A stretch of DNA of 64,000 bases from Mycolicibacterium iranicum. GTDB lineage: Bacteria; Actinomycetota; Actinomycetes; Mycobacteriales; Mycobacteriaceae. Location of the stretch: NCBI RefSeq assembly GCF_014190915.1, contig NZ_JACHVU010000001.1:1-64000 (forward strand). The letters are read 5' to 3'. How positions within the stretch are numbered: the stretch's first letter is position 1; every line of letters starts with the position of its first letter. Under the pieces are notes generated by a model. The model made no database searches, had not been told where the DNA came from, and saw nothing but the letters and a program-made list of their open reading frames with translations. Of this stretch, positions 48,299 to 56,401 are shown in pieces. The position numbers were made by a program, and so were the translations under genes.

Positions 48299-48319
48299 CT
48301 TGAGTCTGATTCACTCAAC
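48299..48319. promoter_or_regulatory. HAIR HspR operator, distal, upstream of dnaK
   Basis: CTTGAGT-N7-ACTCAAC matches the HspR inverted repeat at 13 of 14 arm positions, 89 bases before the dnaK start. Confidence 0.88.
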
Positions 48320-48449
48320 TGTCGATGGGGTCAACGGGCCTGTTGCGGATTTTGTTCCCGGGGGGGACACCCGCTGGCGCCGAAACCCGTCCCGATCCCA
48401 GGCGAGTCACTCCAGTCACTCACGTCACATGCTGCGTAGGCTGGCGGCG

Positions 48450-49007
48450 ATGAGAAGGCGTCTGCTCGCGACCACGGGTGCGCTCGCATGCGCCGTCGCG
48501 GTCGTGGGCTGCTCGTCGACCGTCGACGGCACCGCCACCCGCAGCCCCGATTCCTTCGCCGAGCCGGAGTTCCCGACACCGCGACCCAGCGGGCCCACGA
48601 CTGCGCCACCGGCCCCGCCGCCCAGCAGTGCGCCCGCACCCGCCCCGAGCGCACCCCGTCCGTCCGGCGGCGAGGTGCTGCAGCCGCAGAACGGCTTCGT
48701 GTTCGTCCAGACCAAGACCGGCAAGACCCGCTGCCAGCTCGACGAGCAGGAGGTGGGCTGCGAATCGGCGTTCACCAACGCCCCCGAGGTCGACGGCAGC
48801 CCGGCCAACGGCGTCCGGTTGAGCGCCGGCGGGGACCTGAGCTGGGTGCTGGGGAATCTCGGCGCCATTCCGGCGGTGACGCTGGACTACCGGACGTACT
48901 CCGCGGTCGGGTGGACCATCGAGGCCGACGAGAACGGCACCCGATTCACCAATGACGGCACCGGCCGCGGCATGGTGATCAGCGTCGAAGGCGTCGAGGC
49001 GTTCTGA
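48450..49007 (+). CDS. Putative secreted lipoprotein
   Basis: A 185-residue exported protein: signal peptide MRRRLLATTGALACAVAVVGC with lipobox VVGC (Cys21), then a Pro/Thr/Ser-rich linker (about 35-70), and a C-terminal domain with GGEVLQPQNGFVFVQTKTGKTRCQLDEQEVGCESAFTNAPEVDG and a Cys pair. This C-terminal part resembles other mycobacterial lipoproteins of unknown role. A start 7 codons upstream (48429) is possible. Its TGA stop is part of the first unit of a 15-bp tandem repeat. Confidence 0.82.
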   Translation: MRRRLLATTGALACAVAVVGCSSTVDGTATRSPDSFAEPEFPTPRPSGPTTAPPAPPPSSAPAPAPSAPRPSGGEVLQPQNGFVFVQTKTGKTRCQLDEQEVGCESAFTNAPEVDGSPANGVRLSAGGDLSWVLGNLGAIPAVTLDYRTYSAVGWTIEADENGTRFTNDGTGRGMVISVEGVEAF

Positions 49008-49120
49008 CCCCCAGCGTTCTGACCCCCAGCGTTCTGACCCCCAGCGTTCTGACCCCCAGCGTTCTGACCCCCAGCGTTCTGACCCCCAGCGTTCTGACCC
49101 TCAGCGTTCTGACCCCCGCG
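49001..49120. repeat. 15-bp tandem repeat (7 full units plus a partial)
   Basis: Units of GTTCTGACCCCCAGC repeat from 49001 to 49105, with one C-to-T variant in unit 7 and a degenerate eighth unit ending near 49120. The first unit contains the last codon and TGA stop of the lipoprotein gene. Because the unit is a multiple of three and each carries TGA in the same frame, copy-number changes would not alter the protein. Confidence 0.95.
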
Positions 49121-49179
49121 TCACACACGGGTCACCTGGGCGGGGTTTGACCTCGAACCCGATCAGGGAACACAGGCGG

Positions 49180-50556
49180 GTGCGCACACACGATCTGATC
49201 GTCATCGGCGCGGGCTCGGGGAACATGGTCATCGACGACGACTTCGCCGACCTCGACGTGGCCATCGTCGACAACCGGAAGTTCGGCGGCACGTGCGTCA
49301 ACTACGGCTGCATCCCGTCGAAGATGCTGTCCTACACCGCCCAGATCGCGGACACCGTCGCCGGTGCCGGCCGGTTCGGTGTCGACGCGGACATGCGCGG
49401 AATGCGCTGGGACGAGGTCCGCGACCGGGTCTTCGGGCGCACCGACGCCGTGGCCGCCGACGGTGAGCAGGGCCGCCGGGACAGCGATTTCATCACCGTC
49501 TACGACGGACACGCGCGCTTCACCGCGCCCGGCCAGCTCCAGATCTCGACCGACGGCGACCCGGTCGACGTCAGCGCACCGCGGATCGTCATCGCCGCCG
49601 GCGGGCGCCCCGTCGTCCCGGACGCCGTCGCCGAGTCGGGGGTGCCCTTCGAGACGTCCGACACCGTCATGCGCCTCGACGCGCCGCCGGAACACCTCGC
49701 CGTCCTCGGCGGGGGCTACATCGCCGCCGAGCTGGCGCACGTCTTCGCCGCAGCGGGGAGCAGGGTCACGATCATCGAGAAATCGGGACAGCTGCTGGGT
49801 GGACCCCAGGACGAGGCGGTGCGCACCGCCTACACAGACCTGATGCGCTCGCAGTACGACCTGAGGTGCGGCGCCGAAGTCTCCGAGATCACCGGCGGCG
49901 CAGGCGATATCGTCATCACCTTGACCGACGGATCGCAGGTGCGCGCCGACACGCTCCTGGTGGCGGCGGGGCGGCACTCCAACAGCGACCGGCTCGACGT
50001 CGAGAAGGGCGATCTGCAGACCTACGAGGACGGTCGCATCGTGGTCGACGAATACTGCCGCGCCACCGTCGAGGGCGTCTACGCGCTCGGCGACGTCAGC
50101 ACCTCCGTGCCGCTCAAGCACGTCGCCAACCGCGAGGCCGCCGCAGTCAAGCACAACCTGCTGCACCCCGACGACCTGCGCGAGGTCAGCCACGACCTCG
50201 TCCCGTCGGCAGTGTTCACCAATCCCCAGATCGCATCCATCGGCCGTACCGAGAAGAGTTGCCGCGACGACGATCTCGACTACCGCGTCGGCATCGCCGA
50301 GTACTCGGAGGTGGCCTACGGGTGGGCGATGGAGGACACCACGGGGTTGTGCAAAGTGCTCGCGACCCCCGACGGCACCATTCTGGGCGCGCACATCCTC
50401 GGCGCCCAGGCAGCCACGCTCATCCAGCTCTTCGTCGTCGCGATGAACTTCGGCATCACCGCCGACGAACTCGCCGACAAGCCCTACTGGATCCACCCCG
50501 CCCTGACCGAGGTCGTCGAGAACGCCCTGCTGCAACTACGGAAGTCGGACTCGTGA
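49180..50556 (+). CDS. mtr: Mycothione reductase-like FAD disulfide oxidoreductase
   Basis: A 458-residue NADPH-dependent flavoenzyme of the mycothione/glutathione reductase type. It has IGAGSGNMVIDD in place of GxGxxG, redox pair Cys39/Cys44 in FGGTCVNYGCIPSK, a second dinucleotide fold (LAVLGGGYIAAELAHVFAAAG), GRVxxAxG-like AAGRHSNSDRL, and the C-terminal catalytic WIHPALTEVVENALL. It is very close to M. tuberculosis Mtr in many segments, e.g. VAYGWAMEDTTG. It reduces mycothiol disulfide or a related thiol. It may be a second copy, not the sole Mtr. Start GTG 49180 chosen over an upstream TTG. Confidence 0.88.
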   Translation: MRTHDLIVIGAGSGNMVIDDDFADLDVAIVDNRKFGGTCVNYGCIPSKMLSYTAQIADTVAGAGRFGVDADMRGMRWDEVRDRVFGRTDAVAADGEQGRRDSDFITVYDGHARFTAPGQLQISTDGDPVDVSAPRIVIAAGGRPVVPDAVAESGVPFETSDTVMRLDAPPEHLAVLGGGYIAAELAHVFAAAGSRVTIIEKSGQLLGGPQDEAVRTAYTDLMRSQYDLRCGAEVSEITGGAGDIVITLTDGSQVRADTLLVAAGRHSNSDRLDVEKGDLQTYEDGRIVVDEYCRATVEGVYALGDVSTSVPLKHVANREAAAVKHNLLHPDDLREVSHDLVPSAVFTNPQIASIGRTEKSCRDDDLDYRVGIAEYSEVAYGWAMEDTTGLCKVLATPDGTILGAHILGAQAATLIQLFVVAMNFGITADELADKPYWIHPALTEVVENALLQLRKSDS

Positions 50557-51950
50557 CTGATCCCATCGTCCTCGTACTGTTCGGCGCACGCGGAGACTTG
50601 GCGCGCCGCATGCTCTTTCCGAGCCTGTACCGCCTCGCTGCCGCCGGCAGACTCCCGCAGGAGTACCGCATCATCGGCTCGGGCCGCTCCTCCCCCGACA
50701 GCATCGAGGAGTTCCGCGACTCCGTGCGCGACGGGCTGTCCGAGTCCGTCAAGAAGGTCGACGACACGGTCGTCGAGGACCTGGTGGGCCGGCTGTCCTT
50801 CCAATCCGCCAGTGACGACGACGGTACGGACCTCGCCGCGAAAGTCCGTGAGGCGCAGGGCGAGCTCGGCGACGGTGTGCAGACGCTGATCTACCTGTCG
50901 GTCCCGCCGTCGGCGATGCAGTCGATGATCGAGATGCTCGGCAGGGAAGGCCTCACCGACGGCGCCCGCCTCATCGTCGAGAAGCCGTTCGGCACCGACC
51001 TCGCGAGCTCGCGGAAACTCGGCGCAGCCACCGAGGCGGTCGCCGACGAGGACCGGATCTACCGCATCGACCACTTCCTGGGCAAGGAAGCCGTCCAGAA
51101 CATCCTGGCACTGCGCTTCGCCAACGGGCTGCTCGAACCGTCCTGGAACAGAAGCCATGTCGAGTCGGTGCAGATCGACGTCCCGGAGGACCTCGCCCTG
51201 GAGGGCCGGGGCAGCTTCTACGAGTCGACGGGCTGTTTCCGCGACATGGTGTCCACGCATCTGTGCCAGGTACTCGGGTTCCTGGCGATGGAACCGCCCG
51301 CGTCGCTGGATTCCGACGCCCTGCGCAACGCCAAAGCCGCGGTGTTCGAACAGATGCGGCCGCTCGACCCGTCCCGGGTGGTCTTCGGTCAGTACAACGG
51401 CTACCGCGACGAGGACGGTGTCGACGACGACTCCGAGGTCGAGACGCTCGTGGCCCTCGAGGCCTTCGTCGACAACGACCGCTGGCGTGATGTGCCGTTC
51501 TATCTGCGCACCGGAAAGGCGATGGGGGACAATCGCAGAACCGTCACCCTGACCTTCCGCAGGCCGGCCCCCGACCTGTTCGGCGACAGCCGTCCGCGCC
51601 CCGATCAGCTGGTTCTGGACCTGACCTCCACACCGTCGGCGATCCTCGAGCTGAACGCCAAGCTGCCGGGCCCCGACCTGGCCGTGGCCCCGGTGAGCTC
51701 GGAGTTGCAGCTCACCCCCGACGACCACGAGGACGACGGCCTCGACGCCTACGAACGTCTGCTGCTCGACGTCATGCGCGGCGACCAGACGCTGTTCGCC
51801 CGTTCCGACGAGGTCGACCGGCTGTGGCAGGTGTGCCAACCGGTCTTGGACAACCCGCCGGCCGTGCAGCCGTACGACATGGGCTCCTGGGGACCCGACG
51901 CCGCGGTGACGCTGCCGGGCCCCGGCGGCTGGCGATTGCCCGATGACTGA
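50553..51950 (+). CDS. zwf: Glucose-6-phosphate dehydrogenase
   Basis: A 465-residue enzyme that oxidises glucose 6-phosphate to phosphogluconolactone with NADP(+). It has FGARGDLARRMLFPSLYRL at the coenzyme site, EKPFGTDLASS, and the substrate signature YRIDHFLGKEAVQN with catalytic His. GTG 50553 overlaps the mycothione reductase stop (GTGA), so the NADPH it makes could be directly used by that neighbour. Another zwf copy is usual elsewhere in mycobacteria, so this is the operon-linked version. Confidence 0.94.
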   Translation: MTDPIVLVLFGARGDLARRMLFPSLYRLAAAGRLPQEYRIIGSGRSSPDSIEEFRDSVRDGLSESVKKVDDTVVEDLVGRLSFQSASDDDGTDLAAKVREAQGELGDGVQTLIYLSVPPSAMQSMIEMLGREGLTDGARLIVEKPFGTDLASSRKLGAATEAVADEDRIYRIDHFLGKEAVQNILALRFANGLLEPSWNRSHVESVQIDVPEDLALEGRGSFYESTGCFRDMVSTHLCQVLGFLAMEPPASLDSDALRNAKAAVFEQMRPLDPSRVVFGQYNGYRDEDGVDDDSEVETLVALEAFVDNDRWRDVPFYLRTGKAMGDNRRTVTLTFRRPAPDLFGDSRPRPDQLVLDLTSTPSAILELNAKLPGPDLAVAPVSSELQLTPDDHEDDGLDAYERLLLDVMRGDQTLFARSDEVDRLWQVCQPVLDNPPAVQPYDMGSWGPDAAVTLPGPGGWRLPDD

Positions 51951-53736
51951 CGGCCCCGCCATCGCGGAGCACGGCCTCATCGGAGATCTGCGCACCTGCG
52001 CACTCGTCGGCACCGACGGCACCGTCGACTGGTTCTGCGCGCCCCGCTTCGACTCGCCCAGCGTGTTCGGCGCGGTGCTCGACCCCGACCGCGGTGGCAG
52101 CTGGCGGCTCGACACCCTGTGCGAGCACAGCCGAACCCACCAGTTCTACTTCCCCGAATCCGCCACGCTCGTCACCCGGTTCCTCACCGACGACGGCGTC
52201 GTCGAGGTCCACGACTTCATGCCGATCGGCGGTGGCGACCGTCAGCGGTTGGTGCGCCGCCTGGTCGCGGTGCGCGGCACGACCCGGATGCGCATGTGCC
52301 TCGACGCTCGACCCGACTACGGCAGAACGACATTCGCGGTCGAGGCGACCGCGCGGGCCGTGGACTTCCGCACCGAAGACCTCCGGATGCGGCTGACGTC
52401 CTCGACCGAACTCACCGTCGTCGACGGCGTGGTCGCCGCCGAGATGACGTTGACGACCGGGGAGACGGCCGAGTTCGTCCTGGAGGTGCTCGGCGCCGAC
52501 GATTCCGCCGACGCCGCCGGCGGGACCGACGACGTCGAGGAGCTGTTCACCGCGACCGCAGAGTTCTGGCGGACCTGGCTGGCGCAGTCCCGCTACGAGG
52601 GACGCTGGCGCGAGATGGTGGAGCGCTCGGCCATCACCCTGAAGCTGCTCACCCATCAGCCGACGGGTGCGATCATCGCCGCACCCACCACGAGTCTTCC
52701 CGAACGTGTTGGCGGCGAACGCAATTGGGACTACCGCTATGTGTGGATGCGGGATGCGGGCTTCAGCCTGTACGCGCTGCTGCGGCTCGGGTTCAACGAG
52801 GAGGCCAACGCCTTCATCGAATGGCTGTCCCAACGGCTCGGCCGCGGCCAACGCGAGAAGGACGGCCTCGGGCCGCTGCGCGTGCTCTACGACATCGACG
52901 GCAACGAGCCCGTGGAGGAGTTCCGGCTCGACCACCTGCGCGGGCACGCCGGCTCGGCGCCGGTGCGGGTCGGCAACGCCGCCGTCGAGCAGTTGCAGCT
53001 CGACATCTACGGCGACCTCATCGATTCGGTGTACCTGTTCGACAAATACGGTCCCGGGATCAGCTACGACGCGTGGTCCGACGTCGTCTTCGTCATCGAC
53101 TGGCTGGTGGACAACTGGACCCGCGACGACGCCGGTATGTGGGAGATCCGCGATCAGGCCCGCCCCCACACCACGTCCCGGCTGATGTGCTGGGTCGCGC
53201 TGGAACGTGCCATCCGCATCGCCCGCCGACGCGGCCTGCCGGCCGATCTGGTGACGTGGACGGCCACCCGCGACGAGATCTACCACCGCATCATGACCAA
53301 ATCGTGGAACTCGGATCTGCAGGCCTTCACCCAGGTGGAGGGCGGCGACCGCCTCGACGCCGGCGTCCTGCTGATGCCGATGGTCAAGTTCATCTCGCCG
53401 GCCGACCCCCGCTTCCTGTCGACACTGGAGGCCGTCGAGCGGGAGCTGGTCACCGACAGCCTGGTGTTCCGCTACGACCCGGCCACCGACGGCCTGGACG
53501 GTGACGAAGGCACCTTCTCCCTGTGCACCTTCTGGTACGTCGAGGCGCTCACCCGGGCCGGGCGTCTGCGCGATGCGCAGCTGGCCCTGGAGAAGATGTT
53601 CACCTACGCCAACCACGTCGGTCTCTACGCTGAGCAGGTCAGCGCGACCGGAGACCAGGTCGGTAACTTTCCTCAGGCATTCACCCACCTGTCGCTGATC
53701 AGCGCGGCCATCAACCTCGACCGCGCCCTGGGCTGA
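51943..53736 (+). CDS. Glycoside hydrolase family 15 (trehalase/glucoamylase-like)
   Basis: A 597-residue cytosolic enzyme with an N-terminal beta-sandwich (to about 240) and an (alpha/alpha)6 barrel. Motifs: RNWDYRYVWMRDAGFSLYALLRLG, the acid Glu in DDAGMWEIRDQARPHTTSRLMCW, and the base Glu in HVGLYAEQVSATGDQVGNFPQAFTHLSL. In mycobacteria GH15 members include trehalase. It would release glucose, which after phosphorylation feeds the neighbouring G6PD. It overlaps zwf by eight bases. Confidence 0.92.
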   Translation: MTDGPAIAEHGLIGDLRTCALVGTDGTVDWFCAPRFDSPSVFGAVLDPDRGGSWRLDTLCEHSRTHQFYFPESATLVTRFLTDDGVVEVHDFMPIGGGDRQRLVRRLVAVRGTTRMRMCLDARPDYGRTTFAVEATARAVDFRTEDLRMRLTSSTELTVVDGVVAAEMTLTTGETAEFVLEVLGADDSADAAGGTDDVEELFTATAEFWRTWLAQSRYEGRWREMVERSAITLKLLTHQPTGAIIAAPTTSLPERVGGERNWDYRYVWMRDAGFSLYALLRLGFNEEANAFIEWLSQRLGRGQREKDGLGPLRVLYDIDGNEPVEEFRLDHLRGHAGSAPVRVGNAAVEQLQLDIYGDLIDSVYLFDKYGPGISYDAWSDVVFVIDWLVDNWTRDDAGMWEIRDQARPHTTSRLMCWVALERAIRIARRRGLPADLVTWTATRDEIYHRIMTKSWNSDLQAFTQVEGGDRLDAGVLLMPMVKFISPADPRFLSTLEAVERELVTDSLVFRYDPATDGLDGDEGTFSLCTFWYVEALTRAGRLRDAQLALEKMFTYANHVGLYAEQVSATGDQVGNFPQAFTHLSLISAAINLDRALG

Positions 53737-53750
53737 ACGAAAGGCAGATC

Positions 53751-54374
53751 ATGACCGTTGCGCAACGCGAGCGCGCCGCCCTGGTGGCGACGTTCCGCGA
53801 CACCCCGCCCGACGCCCCCACGCTGTGCGAAGGCTGGGACGTCCGGGATCTGACCGCCCATCTCGTCGTCCGGGAACGACGGCTCGACGCCGCACCGGGG
53901 ATCCTGATACCGGCCTTCGCCGACTACACCGAGCGGGTCCAGGAGCGCACCGCCGCCTCCACCGACTGGGACGTGCTGCTGGGCCAGGTCGCCGACGGCC
54001 CACCGGTGTACTCGCCGTTCAAGGTGCTCGATCCGGTGGCCAACCCCGCCGAGATGTTCATCCACCACGAGGATGTCCGCCGCGCCCAGGGCGACTGGGA
54101 GCCGCGGCCCCTCGACGAGGAGACCACCGGAGCGCTGCGCAGGCCCGTCGCGATGATGGCCCGGATGACGCTGCGCAAGGCCCCGGCCAAAGTCGTCCTG
54201 CGCACCCCGCAGGGCGACACGCTGGCGACGGTCGGGCGCGGACCGGAGGTGTCGGTGACCGGTGACACCGGCGAGTTGCTGATGTTCGCTGCCGGCCGCG
54301 ATCAGGCGTGGGTGTCGTTCGACGGCGCCCCCGAGGTGATCGAGCGGCTCAAGCAGGCCCGCGGCGGGCTGTGA
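53751..54374 (+). CDS. TIGR03085-type metal-binding protein (DinB/maleylpyruvate isomerase-like)
   Basis: A 207-residue protein of the DinB-like four-helix fold with the metal-binding pattern LCEGWDVRDLTAHLVVRERR at the N-terminus and NPAEMFIHHEDVRRAQG after residue 100. Related mycothiol-dependent enzymes (e.g. mycothiol maleylpyruvate isomerase) use this fold to add mycothiol to substrates. The position beside a mycothione reductase-like gene supports a mycothiol link, but the reaction is unknown. It starts 14 bases after GH15. Confidence 0.87.
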   Translation: MTVAQRERAALVATFRDTPPDAPTLCEGWDVRDLTAHLVVRERRLDAAPGILIPAFADYTERVQERTAASTDWDVLLGQVADGPPVYSPFKVLDPVANPAEMFIHHEDVRRAQGDWEPRPLDEETTGALRRPVAMMARMTLRKAPAKVVLRTPQGDTLATVGRGPEVSVTGDTGELLMFAAGRDQAWVSFDGAPEVIERLKQARGGL

Positions 54375-54391
54375 GCCTAGGGTGGGAAAGC

Positions 54392-55366
54392 GTGGCTGAG
54401 ACAAATCCGGTGACAACCGCGGCGTCGACCCCTGTGGATTTCCGCGTCTTCGTCGAACCCCAGCAGGGCGCCGGCTACGCCGATCAGCTCGCTGTCGCCC
54501 AGACTGCCGAGCGGGCGGGCTATTCGGCGTTCTTCCGCTCCGACCACTACGTCGCGATGGCCGGCGACGGGCTGCCGGGCCCGACAGATTCGTGGGTGAC
54601 GCTGGCCGGCCTGGCGCGTGAGACCTCGTCGATCCGGCTGGGCACGATGGTGACCTCGGCGACCTTCCGGCACCCCGGACCGCTGGCGATCTCGGTGGCC
54701 CAGGTCGACGAGATGAGCGGCGGCCGTGTCGAATTCGGGATCGGCGCCGGCTGGTTCGAGGCTGAGCACAAGGCCTACGCCATTCCGTTCCCCGCCCTCG
54801 GAGAGCGTTTCGACCGGCTCACCGAGCAGCTGGAGATCATCACCGGGCTGTGGGCGACCCCGCAGGGTGAGACCTTCGACTACGCCGGGCGGCACTACAC
54901 CATCAGTGAGTCACCCGCCCTGCCCAAGCCGGCGCAGAACCCGCATCCGCCGATCATCATCGGCGGCGGTGGCGCCAAGCGGACCCCGGCCCTGGCGGCG
55001 CGCTTCGCCGACGAGTTCAACATCCCGTTCGTTCCTCTGGAGACGCTGACCGAGCAGTACGCCCGGGTGGCTGCGGCCGTCGAGAAACAGGGCCGAGACA
55101 AGGACTCCCTGACCTATTCGGCGGCGTTCGTGGTGTGCGTCGGGCGCGACGAGGACGAGATCGCCCGCCGTGCCGCCGCGATCGGCCGAGAGGTCGACGA
55201 GCTGCGCTCCAATTCGCCGGCCGTCGGAACGCCCGGCGAGGTCGTCGACAAGCTGGGCCCGTTCCTGGAAGCCGGGGTGCAGCGGGTCTACCTGCAGGTC
55301 CTGGACATGTCCGATCTGGACCACGTCGAGTTCTTCGCCGAGCAGATCGTGCCCCAGATCGGCTGA
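54392..55366 (+). CDS. Luciferase-like F420-dependent oxidoreductase
   Basis: A 324-residue TIM-barrel protein of the luciferase-like F420/FMN family: FRVFVEPQQGAGYADQLAVAQTAERAGYSAFFRSDHY, SSIRLGTMVTSATFRHPGPLAISVAQVDEMSGGRVEFGIGAGWF, and PHPPIIIGGGGAKRTPALAARFADEFNIP. The N-terminus has no special features. The start is GTG 54392 with GGGAAA upstream. It ends the redox operon begun by the mycothione reductase-like gene. Substrate unknown. Confidence 0.9.
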   Translation: MAETNPVTTAASTPVDFRVFVEPQQGAGYADQLAVAQTAERAGYSAFFRSDHYVAMAGDGLPGPTDSWVTLAGLARETSSIRLGTMVTSATFRHPGPLAISVAQVDEMSGGRVEFGIGAGWFEAEHKAYAIPFPALGERFDRLTEQLEIITGLWATPQGETFDYAGRHYTISESPALPKPAQNPHPPIIIGGGGAKRTPALAARFADEFNIPFVPLETLTEQYARVAAAVEKQGRDKDSLTYSAAFVVCVGRDEDEIARRAAAIGREVDELRSNSPAVGTPGEVVDKLGPFLEAGVQRVYLQVLDMSDLDHVEFFAEQIVPQIG

Positions 55367-55391
55367 CCCGGACGGCATGGCTGGTCACGGC

Positions 55392-55397
55392 TACTAT
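55392..55397 (+). promoter_or_regulatory. Leaderless -10 box TACTAT before the gene at 55406
   Basis: TACTAT is followed by eight bases and then GTG. The same TACTATCG-spacing is found before the next gene (55874-55879), so two adjacent genes appear to share a duplicated, leaderless promoter. Confidence 0.6.
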
Positions 55398-55405
55398 CGG
55401 TGCCC

Positions 55406-55861
55406 GTGACCCGACGGGACGACGACTCCGCGGAGGTGCCGCCCACCGCGTGGCACAACCGGACGTCGACTCTGCTCGGCGCCAGCGTCGCCGCCGTGGC
55501 GGCCCTCGCGGTCCTGTTCGGCGTGATCTCGTGGGTGTCCCGGGAGTTCACCGAGCCCGAGCAGGCCCCGCTCTATTACATCCCGCCCTCGTCGTCGTCG
55601 GCGACCGGCGGCAGCGAATCGGCGACCCCGACGACGACGGGCACGATCACCAGCACCAGCCCCCCGATGACCAGCGACATCAATCCGGATGCGACGACGA
55701 CGACGACAACAACCACCACGTCGGAGTCGGAGTCGTCCCGTCGCTCCACCACCCGCGCCCCCCGGACCACCGAGGAGGATGGCGGAGGCGACGACGAACC
55801 GGAAACCACCCGCAACCGCCCGCGGACCAACGTGACACGCACGCTGTACCCCGGAACGTAA
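55406..55861 (+). CDS. Single-pass Ser/Thr-rich membrane protein
   Basis: A 151-residue protein: short cytosolic N-terminus (TRRDDDSAEVPPTAWHNRTS), one helix (residues about 21-44, LLGASVAAVAALAVLFGVISWV) and an exported tail of low complexity, with long runs of Ser and Thr and then Arg/Asp-rich sequence. No enzymatic motif. The start is GTG 55406, placed eight bases after a TACTAT box; GTG 55400 is possible. It is probably a wall-embedded stalk. Same general design as the next gene. Confidence 0.75.
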   Translation: MTRRDDDSAEVPPTAWHNRTSTLLGASVAAVAALAVLFGVISWVSREFTEPEQAPLYYIPPSSSSATGGSESATPTTTGTITSTSPPMTSDINPDATTTTTTTTTSESESSRRSTTRAPRTTEEDGGGDDEPETTRNRPRTNVTRTLYPGT

Positions 55862-55873
55862 GCGCCGAGCGCC

Positions 55874-55879
55874 TACTAT
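55874..55879 (+). promoter_or_regulatory. Leaderless -10 box TACTAT before the gene at 55888
   Basis: TACTAT followed by eight bases and GTG, as at 55392. Confidence 0.6.
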
Positions 55880-55887
55880 CGATCTTC

Positions 55888-56400
55888 GTGGCGCGATACG
55901 GCGATTCTGACGACCAGAACTACTACTCCGAAGATGAGCCGACCCAGCTCAGCAACTACGGCTACGGCGATTACGACCAGCCCCCGCCGCCCGAGGACGC
56001 GGCTGAGGCGCCCTGGTACCGCAAACCCGTCGCGTTGGTGTCCTTCGGCGCCGTCGGCGCGGTCCTGATCGCCCTGATCGTGTTCGGGCTGGCCAAGGCC
56101 ATCACCGGTGACGACGCCGAAACCACCCCCACCACGACGCTGACTCCGCTGACCACGACGTCCGCTCCCGCGGTGGCTCCGCCGGCCACGGTGACCGACA
56201 CCGAGAGCGCCACCGAGACCACCACCACGGAACCGACGACGACGACCACCACCACCACCGAGCCGACCACGACGACGACCACCACGACGACGACGCCGAG
56301 CACGACGGTGAGTACCAGCACGAGCACCAGCACGGTCACTCAGACCGAGACGCAGACCCAGACGGTGACAGAACCTCCGGCGGTGCCGCCGGCTCCGTGA
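55888..56400 (+). CDS. Single-pass membrane protein with Thr-rich exported tail and WYRKP motif
   Basis: A 170-residue protein: acidic, Tyr-rich cytosolic N-terminus (YGDSDDQNYYSEDEPTQLS), APWYRKP just before one helix (about residues 48-68), then a long exported low-complexity tail of Thr, Glu, Pro and Val, including runs of eight to ten Thr. The juxtamembrane WYRKP is almost identical to WYRRP of the convergent Hsp70-like protein at 56402. The start is GTG 55888. Its stop is one base from the stop of that convergent gene. Function unknown. Confidence 0.77.
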   Translation: MARYGDSDDQNYYSEDEPTQLSNYGYGDYDQPPPPEDAAEAPWYRKPVALVSFGAVGAVLIALIVFGLAKAITGDDAETTPTTTLTPLTTTSAPAVAPPATVTDTESATETTTTEPTTTTTTTTEPTTTTTTTTTTPSTTVSTSTSTSTVTQTETQTQTVTEPPAVPPAP

Positions 56401-56401
56401 G

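Noticed and set aside
49866..50552. N-terminal extension of G6PD
   Set aside because: It lies in another frame of the mycothione reductase-like gene; GTG 50553 overlaps its stop and starts the known G6PD sequence.
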